NCBI GenBank assembly: GCA_963715485.1
Contig: OY970244.1
Coordinates: 1,178,001-1,242,000, forward strand
From: SG8-30 sp963715485
GTDB taxonomy: Bacteria > Pseudomonadota > Gammaproteobacteria > Steroidobacterales > Steroidobacteraceae
DNA: 64,000 bases
Direction: 5' to 3'
Shown here: positions 19,557-28,294 of the stretch, piece after piece
Layout: the number at the start of each line of letters is the position of its first letter
Numbering within the stretch: position 1 is the stretch's first letter
Position numbers and translations under genes: made by a program
The notes under the pieces: model-generated
What the model saw: only the letters and a program-made list of their open reading frames with translations
What the model was told of the DNA's origin: nothing
Databases searched by the model: none

Positions 19557-21077
19557 ATGCGCTACGAGAATATCCTGGAGACGATCGGTGACACGCCCCT
19601 GGTCCGGCTGAACCGGCTGGCTCCTGCGGGGGTCAACGTCTATGTGAAGGTCGAGGCCTTCAATCCGGGCGGCTCGGTCAAGGACCGCATGGCACAAGCC
19701 GTGATCGAGGAGGCGGAACGAAGCGGTGCGCTGAAACCGGGCCAGACGGTGGTCGAGGCCACCAGCGGCAACACGGGCATCGCGCTCGCCATGGTCTGCG
19801 CGCAGAAAGGCTATCCGCTGGTGGTGACCATGGCCGAGAACTTCTCGGTCGAGCGCCGCCGCCTGATGCGTTTCCTCGGCGCCCGGGTCGTGCTGACGCC
19901 GGCCGGCGAGAAGGGGACCGGAATGCTCGCCAAGGCGGTCGAGCTGGCCGAGACCCACGGCTGGTTCCTGTGCCGACAGTTCGAGAACGAGGCCAACGCC
20001 GACGTTCATTCGCGAACCACCGCGCGCGAGATCCTCGCGGACTTCGCCGGTGAGCAACTCGACTACTGGGTTACCGGGTTCGGCACCGGCGGGACGCTCA
20101 AGGGCGTGGCACGCGTGCTGAAACAGGACAGCCCGCACACGCGGGTTGTGGTCTGCGAGCCCAGCAACTCGCCCGTGCTGGCGAGCGGCATCCCGCAGCA
20201 ACGCGACGCAGTGGGCACGCCCTCGGCCAGTCATCCCATGTTCCGACCGCATCTGATGCAGGGCTGGAGCCCGGATTTCATCGCCAAACTGACCGAGGAG
20301 GCGCGCAATGAGCAGCTGATCGACGAGTTCCAGCCCGTCGACGGGGCGGTTGCGCTGGAAACGGCGCAACGGCTCGCACGTGAGGAAGGCATCTTTGCCG
20401 GCATCTCGAGCGGTGCCACGCTGGCCGGGGCGCTGGAGCTGGCCAGGCGAGTTCCCGCCGGCACCAACATCGTCTGCATGCTCACCGACACCGGCGAGCG
20501 CTACCTCAGCACGCAGTTGTTTGCAGAAATCCCGGAGGACATGGGCGAAGAGGAACTCGCCATCTCGCGCTCGACGCCGAACTTCCGCTTCGACGCACCA
20601 CCGCCTGTGGCCGGCCGAGCCGGCCGAGCCGGTCGAGCGGTGGCGCAGCCGGTGACGGCGCCAGCCACGCTGGACGCAGATGCGGAGAGGTTCTTTGAGG
20701 AGACCGTCAATGACGCCGCGCAGCCGGTCGTCATGTTCGCGCTGGAGTGGTGCGAGTTCTGCTGGTCGGTGCGCACGCTGTTTGCCCGGCTTGGCATCGA
20801 ATACCGCTCGGTGGATCTCGACTCCGTCGAGTTCCAGGAAGGGGATCGCGGCGGTGCAATCCGCGCCGTGGTGAAGGACCGAACGGGCGCGGTCACGATT
20901 CCGCAGATCTTCGTCGGCGGCCGCCACGTAGGTGGCTGTACCGAGCTGTTCGACGCCTACAAATCGGGCGTGTTGCAGGCGCAGCTGAAGCAGGCCGGTG
21001 CCAGGTTCAATGAAGACGCGACGCTCGATCCATACTCACTGCTGCCAACCTGGCTGCACCCACGAAAGAGTGCCTAG
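19557..21077 (+). CDS. Cysteine synthase (PLP) fused to a C-terminal glutaredoxin domain
   Basis: A 506-aa fusion. Residues 1-320 are a fold-type II PLP enzyme of the cysteine synthase/cystathionine beta-synthase group: NPGGSVKDR with PLP Lys42, TSGNTG at about 69-74, and GTGGTLKGVARVLK near 178, which would make cysteine from O-acetylserine and sulfide. A Gly-Arg-Ala-rich linker (VAGRAGRAGRAV) at about 355-366 leads to a glutaredoxin/thioredoxin-fold domain at about 375-490 with WCEFC (Cys399 and Cys402), a cis-Pro in TIPQIF and GGCTELF for glutathione binding. The fusion suggests redox control of, or sulfur delivery to, cysteine synthesis. It is followed 2 bases later by a PLP decarboxylase. 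Confidence 0.9.
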   Translation: MRYENILETIGDTPLVRLNRLAPAGVNVYVKVEAFNPGGSVKDRMAQAVIEEAERSGALKPGQTVVEATSGNTGIALAMVCAQKGYPLVVTMAENFSVERRRLMRFLGARVVLTPAGEKGTGMLAKAVELAETHGWFLCRQFENEANADVHSRTTAREILADFAGEQLDYWVTGFGTGGTLKGVARVLKQDSPHTRVVVCEPSNSPVLASGIPQQRDAVGTPSASHPMFRPHLMQGWSPDFIAKLTEEARNEQLIDEFQPVDGAVALETAQRLAREEGIFAGISSGATLAGALELARRVPAGTNIVCMLTDTGERYLSTQLFAEIPEDMGEEELAISRSTPNFRFDAPPPVAGRAGRAGRAVAQPVTAPATLDADAERFFEETVNDAAQPVVMFALEWCEFCWSVRTLFARLGIEYRSVDLDSVEFQEGDRGGAIRAVVKDRTGAVTIPQIFVGGRHVGGCTELFDAYKSGVLQAQLKQAGARFNEDATLDPYSLLPTWLHPRKSA

Positions 21078-21079
21078 CC

Positions 21080-22498
21080 ATGACGATCCAGCACGCAAGT
21101 CTGTTGCCAGGGGAATCACCGATGGTCACGGAGTCCGCCAACGACGCAGAACTCGGGGACCTGTTGCGCGACGCGGCCGAGCGGGGCATCGCGTATCGGT
21201 CAGGGATAGTCGACAGGCGCGTCGCGCCGGATCCGCAGGCGGTCCGCGACCTGACCGCGAACCTCGGCGGGCCGCTGCCAGAGCATCCGGTGGATGCGCA
21301 AGAGATGCTGGCGCAGCTCGACCGCTTCGGGTCGCCGGCCACCATGGCGACGTCGGGCGGCCGGTTCTTTGGCTTCGTCATCGGTGCCTCGATGCCGTCG
21401 ACGGTCGCAGCAGGTTGGCTCGCCACGGCCTGGGACCAGAACACCGGGCTGCTGGCTGCGGCGCCGGCGACGACCCTCATCGAGGACATCGCCCTGGAGT
21501 GGTTGCTCGAAATACTGGACCTGCCGCGGCAGTCGGGTGGTGCGTTTGTGACGGGCTGCCAGATGGCGAACTTCACGGCGTTGGCTGCTGCGCGCCATGC
21601 CGTGCTCGCCAGGCTTGGCTGGGACGTGGAATCGCAGGGCCTCTTCGGGGCGCCGGAACTGCCGGTAATCGTCAGTGCGGATGCGCACAACACCATCTTC
21701 AAGTCACTCGCGATGCTCGGGCTCGGTCGCGACCGCGTCCTGCGCGTGCCGATCGATGCGCAGGGCAGGATGCGGGCTGACGCAATGCCCGATATCAACG
21801 GCCCGGCCATCGTCTGCATCCAGCACGGCAACATCAACACGGGTGCCTTCGACCCGACCGACCCGATCATCGACTGGGCGCGCGAGCGGGATGCCTGGGT
21901 GCACGTCGATGGTGCATTCGGCCTGTGGGCGCGGGTAGCGCCGGACAGGGCGCGACTCGCCCGTGGCGTCGAACGCGCCGACTCCTGGGCGACCGACGCA
22001 CACAAGTGGCTGAACGTACCCTACGACTGCGGTATCGCGCTGGTGCGGGACCGGAGTGCGCTGCGCGGCGCGATGGGCACCGGCGCCGCCTACCTGCAGG
22101 AATCACCGGTTCGCGAGCCCATGCACTACACGCCGGAGCTGTCCCGCCGGGCGCGCGGCGTGGAAGTCTGGGCCGCGCTCAAGACATTGGGTCGCAGCGG
22201 CGTGGCGGAGATGGTGGAGCGCTGCTGTTCGCACGCGACCCGCTTCGCGGAGGGCCTTCGTGCCGCCGGCTTCGAGGTGCTGAACGACGTCGTGCTGAAC
22301 CAGGTGCTGGTGTCCTTCGGCGACGACGCCACGACCTTGCGCGTTATCGAGCGCCTGCAGGCAGATGGCACCTGCTTCTGCAGCGGCACGAACTGGAAGG
22401 GCCTTGCGGCCATGCGCATCAGTGTTTCGTCCTACGCGACCACCGAGCGTGACGTGGACCTGAGCCTGGCCGCCATGTGCCGCCTCGCCAGCGCCTGA
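21080..22498 (+). CDS. PLP-dependent group II amino acid decarboxylase family protein
   Basis: A 472-aa fold-type I PLP enzyme in the pyridoxal-dependent decarboxylase family (aromatic amino acid, glutamate and related decarboxylases). Signatures: SADAHNTIFKSLAMLG, HVDGAFGLWARV with the PLP-ring Asp, and TDAHKWLNVP with Schiff-base Lys309. The start ATG at 21080 is 2 bases past the synthase fusion stop; a second ATG lies at 21122. Its substrate cannot be read from the sequence. Placement directly after a cysteine synthase fusion makes a sulfur amino acid such as cysteine or cysteate possible, but that is inference. Confidence 0.85.
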   Translation: MTIQHASLLPGESPMVTESANDAELGDLLRDAAERGIAYRSGIVDRRVAPDPQAVRDLTANLGGPLPEHPVDAQEMLAQLDRFGSPATMATSGGRFFGFVIGASMPSTVAAGWLATAWDQNTGLLAAAPATTLIEDIALEWLLEILDLPRQSGGAFVTGCQMANFTALAAARHAVLARLGWDVESQGLFGAPELPVIVSADAHNTIFKSLAMLGLGRDRVLRVPIDAQGRMRADAMPDINGPAIVCIQHGNINTGAFDPTDPIIDWARERDAWVHVDGAFGLWARVAPDRARLARGVERADSWATDAHKWLNVPYDCGIALVRDRSALRGAMGTGAAYLQESPVREPMHYTPELSRRARGVEVWAALKTLGRSGVAEMVERCCSHATRFAEGLRAAGFEVLNDVVLNQVLVSFGDDATTLRVIERLQADGTCFCSGTNWKGLAAMRISVSSYATTERDVDLSLAAMCRLASA

Positions 22499-22587
22499 CA
22501 GGAATCTCTTCATCTCCCGGCAAACCCCGTTCCTGACCGCGTTTGTGAGAGAATTTCGCCGCTGCGTACTCGCGGCAGGGGTGTCTC

Positions 22588-22902
22588 ATGGATACGGTCA
22601 TCTTCGAAGCCTACGGTCTGATCATCACGCCGTGGAAGCTCGTCGGCTACTTTGGCGTGCTGCTGTTTTCCGGCCGGTGGGTCGTCCAGGTGATCTACTC
22701 GAAGGTGTACAAGCGCCCGGTGCTGCCGACAGTCTTCTGGTACATGAGTATCGTGGGCAGCCTGTCGCTGCTGTCCTACTTTACCTTTGGCAAGAACGAC
22801 TCCGTAGGCATCCTGTCGAACCTGTTCCCGGCCGCGGTCGCGAGCTACAACCTGTGGCTCGACGTTCGACGACGCAAGGACCGTAGGCCCGCCCAAGCCT
22901 GA
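22588..22902 (+). CDS. Lipid A biosynthesis N-terminal (LAB_N) domain membrane protein
   Basis: A 104-aa membrane protein with three hydrophobic segments. The pattern YFGVLLFSGRWVVQVIYS, then KRPVLPTVFWYMSIVGSLSL, and a last helix before a basic tail, matches the LAB_N family. Members occur alone or next to glycosyltransferases and lipid A-related genes. No such enzyme is adjacent here, so it is a stand-alone copy of unclear role. It is convergent with the carboxylate transporter, 19 bp away. Confidence 0.85.
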   Translation: MDTVIFEAYGLIITPWKLVGYFGVLLFSGRWVVQVIYSKVYKRPVLPTVFWYMSIVGSLSLLSYFTFGKNDSVGILSNLFPAAVASYNLWLDVRRRKDRRPAQA

Positions 22903-22921
22903 CTGTTTGGCTGATCCGTCC

Positions 22922-24298
22922 TCAGCGGCCCAGCGTCAGATAGGAGACCGCGGCGACGATGACCGCGACGATCAGGTTGAGCACGACGCCTTCGCGCGCC
23001 ATCCGGGCAATGGTGAGCCGGTCGGTGGCGTAGACGATGGCGTTCGGCGCGGTTGCCACCGGCAACATGAAGGCACAGGAGGCGGAGAGAGCGGCCGGGA
23101 TCATCAGCAGCTCGGGCGCGACATCGGCGCCGATCGCGGCCGCGGCCAGCACCGGCATCAGCAACGTGGCCGTCGCGGTGTTCGAGGTGATCTCGGTCAG
23201 GAAGGTCACCGTCAGGCAGATCGCCAGGATGAGGGCGAACACCGGCAGGTCCGCCAGGCCACCCAGCGCATTGCCGATCAACGCGGCGAGCCCGCTCACG
23301 GTAAAGGCCGAGGCAATGCAGATGCCGCCGGCAAAAAGCAGCAACATGCCCCAGGGAATCGATCCTGCCATCTTCCAGTCGAGCAGGTGCCCGTCCTCGC
23401 CATCGGGCACCAGGAACATGACCACTACCGCGGCCAGCGCGACCGTGGAGTCGCCGGCCGTCTCGATGCCGAGCCAGCCCGACCAGCCGCCGAACGGCTC
23501 GGACCTCGTGATCCACGCAAGTATCGTCAGGCCGAAGACCAGCATCACGCGGACCTCAGGCCGGCGCCAGGCGCCCGCCGCGCGCAGCTCGATCGGCCTG
23601 GCGCCTCGCAGCCCGCGCGACAGCCACAGGGCGATCGCCGGGATGGCGAGGATGACGACGGGCAGCCCGGTCTGCATCCAGCGGACGAAGCCGTACTCCT
23701 GGCCCGTCATCTGCTGGTAGACACCGGCGAAGATCACGTTGGGTGGCGTACCGATGAGGGTGCCGGTGCCGCCGACCGAGGCGCCGTAGGCGATGCCCAA
23801 CAGCAGCGGCACGGCCAGCCGCTCGTCCCCGCTGCGGGCCAGCACGGCGAGCGCCATCGGCGTCAGCATCAGTGTCGTCGCGGAATTGGAAATCCACATC
23901 GATACCAGTGCGGAGGTCAGCATGAAGGCGAGCACCAGCCGTCCGCCTCCATTGCCGCCGACGAGACGGATCATCCCCAGCGCGAAGCGCTCGTGAATCC
24001 CCGACTTCTCGATCGCCTTCGACAGCATGAAGGCGCCCATCAGCAGCAGGATCACGGTATTGCCGAGCGCCGCAGATGCCTGCTGGTGGGTCAGCACGCC
24101 GGACAACGGGAAGGCGGCAAAGGGCAGCAACGAGGCCGCCGGGATGGGAATGCTCTCGAACACCCACCAGATGGCGGTAGTCAGGGTAATGCCTGCAGTC
24201 CAGCAGATCTTTGGGTCGAGGCCGCCGCCGGCCAGCGCTGTGCCGAGCAGGGCACCGGCGACCGGACCGAGCAGCAGGGTCATGCGCTTCAGGTTCAT
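22922..24298 (-). CDS. DASS/SLC13-type sodium:carboxylate symporter
   Basis: An integral membrane transporter of 458 aa with about eleven hydrophobic segments. The two SNT-type signatures of the divalent anion:sodium symporter family are present: SNSATTLMLTPMALAV at about residues 135-150 and TEITSNTATATLLMPVLAAA near 370. GTGTLIGTPPNVIFAG is also typical. Members import succinate, malate, citrate or sulfate with sodium. The substrate is not clear; the Thr/Asn-rich loops suit dicarboxylates. It is transcribed away from the zinc cluster across a 61-bp gap. Confidence 0.9.
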   Translation of the reverse strand: MNLKRMTLLLGPVAGALLGTALAGGGLDPKICWTAGITLTTAIWWVFESIPIPAASLLPFAAFPLSGVLTHQQASAALGNTVILLLMGAFMLSKAIEKSGIHERFALGMIRLVGGNGGGRLVLAFMLTSALVSMWISNSATTLMLTPMALAVLARSGDERLAVPLLLGIAYGASVGGTGTLIGTPPNVIFAGVYQQMTGQEYGFVRWMQTGLPVVILAIPAIALWLSRGLRGARPIELRAAGAWRRPEVRVMLVFGLTILAWITRSEPFGGWSGWLGIETAGDSTVALAAVVVMFLVPDGEDGHLLDWKMAGSIPWGMLLLFAGGICIASAFTVSGLAALIGNALGGLADLPVFALILAICLTVTFLTEITSNTATATLLMPVLAAAAIGADVAPELLMIPAALSASCAFMLPVATAPNAIVYATDRLTIARMAREGVVLNLIVAVIVAAVSYLTLGR

Positions 24299-24359
24299 CC
24301 TTGGCTCCCTGGCCGTGCCTATAGCTTACAATGTGCAGCCTTTTACAGTTTTCTCAGGC

Positions 24360-24662
24360 ATGGAACGCAGGCGCAAACCCCTGGTTGGCATGATGGTGGC
24401 GGTGCTGCTGCTGGTGCAGTGGGCGTCGGTCCAGCATGTGCTGTCGCACCTCGACGACGGCAATGCAACGCCTGCGACCCATCGGGTCGCTTCCTGCGCA
24501 GACTGCGTCGGCTCGATGCCGCTGCTGGCCTGTATTGGTGGCAGCAGCCTGGCTGCCCTCGTGCTCGATGCCACGGTCGATGCCGTCCCCGGCGTCGCGG
24601 CAGCAGTGGGGTCTTCGTCCCGGTCCTGGCGCCACTACAAATCCCGGGCTCCTCCACGCTGA
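24360..24662 (+). CDS. Small exported DUF2946-like protein
   Basis: A 100-aa protein with a basic start and a hydrophobic signal segment (LVGMMVAVLLLVQWASVQHV). The mature part has His and Cys residues (SHLDD, HRVASCADC, LLAC) that could bind metal. The C-terminal Arg/Tyr/SRAPP ending resembles DUF2946 proteins. It is the first gene of a same-strand run with an outer-membrane protein and zinc-type ABC components, so a role in metal uptake or handling is likely. Family call is by eye. Confidence 0.6.
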   Translation: MERRRKPLVGMMVAVLLLVQWASVQHVLSHLDDGNATPATHRVASCADCVGSMPLLACIGGSSLAALVLDATVDAVPGVAAAVGSSSRSWRHYKSRAPPR

Positions 24663-24728
24663 TTGCAGTCCCCTCGTTGCCGGTCCCCCCGCGGCCGGCT
24701 CTCGTGCAGTCAGTTGGGAGTGATCGCA

Positions 24729-26111
24729 GTGAACGAACGATTCCGTTGCCTGGCGTGGCCGATGGCCGCGCTGTTTCTTGCCTCGCCGGCGGCACACGCC
24801 GATGATGACGTCGCCGCGCTGCGTGCCGAGCTGGCCGAGCTGAAGGCCGAGTACGGCCAGCGAGTTGCTGCGCTGGAGTCGCGCATTGATCAACTGGAGG
24901 CGGCCCCGGCGGCGACGTCGATGGTGGCGGTCGAGCCTGTACCGCTGCCCGCTGCGGCGGGCGGCGGCCCGACTGCATTCAATCCTGCCATCTCGGTTAT
25001 CCTCGCCGGCCAATACGCCGACACGTCCGAGGATCCCGAGAGCTACCACATCGCCGGCTTCATGCCGAGCGACGGGGAAATCGGTCCTGGCGAGCGGAGC
25101 TTCAACCTCGGCGAATCCGAGCTGACGCTCTCCGCCAGCGTCGATCCCTATTTCGCCGCCAGCCTGACCGTCGCACTGGGGGCGGAGGGCGACCTGGGCG
25201 TCGAGGAAGCCTTCTTCCGCACGACCTCGCTGCCGGCCGGGCTTTCCCTCAAGGGCGGCAGGTTCTTCTCGGGTTTCGGCTACCTCAACGAAATTCACGC
25301 CCATGCCTGGGATTTCGTCGACCAGCCGCTGGTCTACCAGGCCCTGTTCGGCGGCCAGTACGCGCAGGACGGCGTGCAGCTGAAATGGCTGGCGCCGACC
25401 GACCTGTTCCTGGAGTTTGGCGTCGAGACAGGTAGCGGCGAGGCCTTCCCAGGCACCCGCCAGGGCAGGAACGGCTTAAACGGTGTCACTTTATTCACCC
25501 ATGCCGGCGGCGATCTGGGCGACACGGTCGCCTGGCGCGCGGGATTGTCCTGGGTGGACCTTGACGCGCTGGACAGGATCTACCAAGACGAGAATGCGGC
25601 AGGCTCGCCGGTCACCAACGCCTTCAGCGGGAGTTCGGAGACCTGGATCGCCGACGCGACGCTCAAGTGGACGCCGCTCGGCAACACGCAGCGCCGGGAA
25701 CTGAAACTGCAGGCGGAATACCTGCATCGAACCGAATCGGGGAGCCTCGCCTTCGATGTCGACGGGGCCGGCCTGACTGACCGCTTTCGCAGCAGCCAGG
25801 ATGGCTGGTACGTACAGGGCGTCTACCGTTTCCTGCCGCGCTGGCGCATCGGCCTGCGTTATGACTCGCTCGATTCCGGTTCGCCACGTATCGGGCTAGT
25901 CGATAGCGGCGCGTTACAGCCTGCCGATTTTCCGTTACTGGCGTCGGCCACGCCGAGCCGCGTCACGACCATGCTCGACTTCAGCCCAAGCGAGTTCTCG
26001 CGGCTGCGGGCGCAGTTCGCCTGGGACGACGCCCGCGGCGCGGAGCGCGACCGGCAACTGTTCATCCAGTACATCTATGCCATCGGCGCGCACGGCGCCC
26101 ACAAGTTCTAG
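24729..26111 (+). CDS. Outer-membrane protein associated with zinc uptake
   Basis: An exported protein of about 460 aa. The GTG at 24729 is preferred because GGGAG lies 8 bases upstream; GTG 24720 is an alternative. A signal peptide (AALFLASPAAHA) is followed by a short coiled coil (VAALRAELAELKAEYGQRVA) and then a beta-rich region with alternating residues, consistent with a 12-18-strand barrel, ending in Phe (GAHKF). Coiled-coil plus barrel proteins directly upstream of ZnuA-like genes occur in other gammaproteobacteria as zinc-regulated outer-membrane proteins. The substrate is inferred from its neighbours. Confidence 0.75.
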   Translation: MNERFRCLAWPMAALFLASPAAHADDDVAALRAELAELKAEYGQRVAALESRIDQLEAAPAATSMVAVEPVPLPAAAGGGPTAFNPAISVILAGQYADTSEDPESYHIAGFMPSDGEIGPGERSFNLGESELTLSASVDPYFAASLTVALGAEGDLGVEEAFFRTTSLPAGLSLKGGRFFSGFGYLNEIHAHAWDFVDQPLVYQALFGGQYAQDGVQLKWLAPTDLFLEFGVETGSGEAFPGTRQGRNGLNGVTLFTHAGGDLGDTVAWRAGLSWVDLDALDRIYQDENAAGSPVTNAFSGSSETWIADATLKWTPLGNTQRRELKLQAEYLHRTESGSLAFDVDGAGLTDRFRSSQDGWYVQGVYRFLPRWRIGLRYDSLDSGSPRIGLVDSGALQPADFPLLASATPSRVTTMLDFSPSEFSRLRAQFAWDDARGAERDRQLFIQYIYAIGAHGAHKF

Positions 26112-26121
26112 GAATCGCGAC

Positions 26122-27027
26122 ATGAAGACGTTGATCAGCGGTCTGTGCCTTGCGGCCTCGCTTGCGGTCGCGATGCCCGCGCATGCGGCGCTCAAGGTCC
26201 TTGCTACCACGGCGGACTGGGGTGCGCTGGCCACCGAGCTGGGTGGAGCGAAGGTGGATGTCTACACGGCAACCAGCGCACTGCAGGATGTGCACCGGGT
26301 CGACGCGCGGCCCAGTCTCGTGGCGCGGGCGCGGACGGCGGCGATCGTCGTGGCCACAGGCGCGGACCTGGAGGTAGGCTGGTTGCCCGTGCTGCTGCGC
26401 GAGTCGGGCAACCCGCGCATCCAGCCGGGCCAGCCTGGCCACTTTGAGGTGGCTTCGGTGCTTAGACTGCGCGACGTCCCGGCTGCCGTCGACCGGTCGA
26501 TGGGCGACGTCCATCCGCAGGGCAATCCGCATGTCCAGCTGGACCCGCACAACATTTCGGCCGTTGCCAAGGCGCTGACCGCGCGACTGATTGCGCTCGA
26601 TGCTGGCAATGCGGCCTACTACGAGTCGCGTGGCGTCGATTTCCAGCGGCGCTGGCAGGAGGCGATCGCGCGCTGGGAATCGCGCGCTGGTCCGCTGAAG
26701 GGAGTGCCGGTCGTCGTGATCCACAGTGACCAGGCCTACCTGTGCAACTGGCTGGAGCTGAAGCAGGTCGCTGCCATCGAGCCCAAGCCGGGCGTGCCGC
26801 CCAGCGCGGGTCATCTTGCCGAGCTCGTCACGAGCCTGGGTGCCACACCGGCGCGCCTGATCTTGCGAAATGCCTACAACGACCCCAAGGCCGCCGAGTG
26901 GCTTTCCGGCAAGACCGGCATTCCCGTCGTCACGCTGCCGTTCTCGGTGGGTGGCAGCGATGGCGCCACGGACCTGTTCGGGCTGTTCGACGACACTCTG
27001 GCCAGGCTGCTCGGGGCAACGAAGTGA
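26122..27027 (+). CDS. Metal ABC transporter periplasmic binding protein, ZnuA-like
   Basis: A 301-aa cluster A-I solute-binding protein. The signal peptide is ISGLCLAASLAVAMPAHA. Candidate metal ligands: His in LQDVHRVDARPS, His residues in GDVHPQGNPHVQLDPHN, and acidic residues in the second lobe near AIEPKPGVPPSAGH. The usual long acidic-His loop of ZnuA is short here. Its stop overlaps the permease start as GTGA, so the two are one unit. Zinc is most likely, manganese less so. Confidence 0.85.
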   Translation: MKTLISGLCLAASLAVAMPAHAALKVLATTADWGALATELGGAKVDVYTATSALQDVHRVDARPSLVARARTAAIVVATGADLEVGWLPVLLRESGNPRIQPGQPGHFEVASVLRLRDVPAAVDRSMGDVHPQGNPHVQLDPHNISAVAKALTARLIALDAGNAAYYESRGVDFQRRWQEAIARWESRAGPLKGVPVVVIHSDQAYLCNWLELKQVAAIEPKPGVPPSAGHLAELVTSLGATPARLILRNAYNDPKAAEWLSGKTGIPVVTLPFSVGGSDGATDLFGLFDDTLARLLGATK

Positions 27028-27803
27028 GCGACCTGGCTGCAAATCTTCCCATTCTCTGGCCAGCGCTGGTCGCCGGACTGCTCGTCATGCTCTCCCACGT
27101 GCCGCTCGGTCAGCAGGTCCTGCGGCGCGGGATCGTGTTCATTGACCTTGCGATCGCGCAGGTCGCCGGCGTCGGCGTGATCGCCGCACACGGCTTCGGG
27201 CTGGAACTGGAAGGCTGGAAGACCCAGCTCGCGGCGGTCGTTGCCGCGCTGCTCGCCGCGCTGCTGCTGACCTGGACCGAGCGCAAGCGTCCGGAAGTCC
27301 AGGAAGCGTTGATCGGGATCCTGTTCGTACTGGCCTCGACGGCGCAGATCCTGCTGCTCGCAGACAACCCGCACGGCGGTGAGCAGCTCAAGGACCTGCT
27401 GGCGGGACAGATCCTGTGGGTCTCACCCGACCAGCTGTGGCGAGCCGCGGCGCTGACGGTCCTGTTCCTGTTCGTCTGGTTCCGCTGGCGTGAGCGGTTC
27501 GGTCACACCGGCTTCTACGTCCTGTTCGCCCTGATGGTCACGATGTCCGTGCAGCTGGTCGGCGTGTATCTAGTGTTCGCGACGCTGATCGTGCCGGCCG
27601 TGGCGACCCACCGCCACCCACGGGGCAAGCAACTCGCGCTCGGCTATGCCTTGGTGGCGGCGAGCTATGTGCTCGGGCTGGCGGTGTCGCTGGTCACCGA
27701 CCTGCCATCTAGCGCGGTCATCGTCTGGGCGATGGCGGCGGTCGGTCTCGTCGTCCACCTGACCGGGCGGACGCCGGTCAGCGCGAGTGAATCACCGCCT
27801 TGA
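27024..27803 (+). CDS. Metal ABC transporter permease, ZnuB-like
   Basis: A 259-aa inner-membrane permease of the ABC-3 family with seven to eight hydrophobic helices. GQQVLRRGIVFIDLAIAQVAGVG and the later LVGVYLVFATLIVPAVATH match the family. GTG 27024 overlaps the binding protein stop by 4 bases. No ZnuC-type ATPase gene lies next to it or anywhere in the window; the next gene is on the other strand. The ATPase must be supplied from elsewhere. Confidence 0.88.
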   Translation: MSDLAANLPILWPALVAGLLVMLSHVPLGQQVLRRGIVFIDLAIAQVAGVGVIAAHGFGLELEGWKTQLAAVVAALLAALLLTWTERKRPEVQEALIGILFVLASTAQILLLADNPHGGEQLKDLLAGQILWVSPDQLWRAAALTVLFLFVWFRWRERFGHTGFYVLFALMVTMSVQLVGVYLVFATLIVPAVATHRHPRGKQLALGYALVAASYVLGLAVSLVTDLPSSAVIVWAMAAVGLVVHLTGRTPVSASESPP

Positions 27804-27850
27804 GGGGATCGACGGCCGCCCGTATCCGGCCCGACGGCGCGGACGCGCTG

Positions 27851-28135
27851 TCAGCCCGAGGTCTTGTTGCGGCGCGTAAAGAACCAGATCAGCGTCATGG
27901 CCATGGCAACGGAGAGCACCAGGCCCCACGACTGCAGGCCCAGCATGCGGCCGACGATACCGCCGAGGAACGAGCCGCCGATACCGTAGAGGATCGTCTT
28001 GCCGATGCTCATGTTGTCGGGACCCGGTAACAGGAATCGGGCGAGGGCGCCGATGGCCGCACCGATGGCGGCGGCGATGGCGAAAAAGATGAGCAGGCCA
28101 ATCAGGCCGCCAATCGCGGCAGATCCAGCATCCAT
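27851..28135 (-). CDS. GlsB/YeaQ/YmgE family small membrane protein
   Basis: A 94-aa protein with three hydrophobic segments rich in Gly and Ala (GGLIGLLIFFAIAAAIGAAIGA, then ILYGIGGSFLGGIVGRMLGL), typical of the transglycosylase-associated/GlsB family. ATG 28135 follows a strong GAGGGGAAGAAG ribosome site; the longer frame to 28243 has no such support. Members are stress-induced in several bacteria; molecular role unknown. Confidence 0.85.
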   Translation of the reverse strand: MDAGSAAIGGLIGLLIFFAIAAAIGAAIGALARFLLPGPDNMSIGKTILYGIGGSFLGGIVGRMLGLQSWGLVLSVAMAMTLIWFFTRRNKTSG

Positions 28136-28294
28136 GATTCTTCTTCCCCTCTCCAGAAACAGACGCCCAGTCGGCGGGTCAGAGCATAACGCATGTAGGC
28201 GTCCTGTCGCGCCAGCCGGCGTCGTCGTGGATGACGTGTCCATTGCGGCCCCGGCCGGGCGGGGCTTCTACGGTCGGCGGGCGCCAGCGGCGCT

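Noticed and set aside
24299..24359. Zur box upstream of the zinc cluster
   Set aside because: The 61-bp gap shows no clear dyad matching the proteobacterial Zur consensus.
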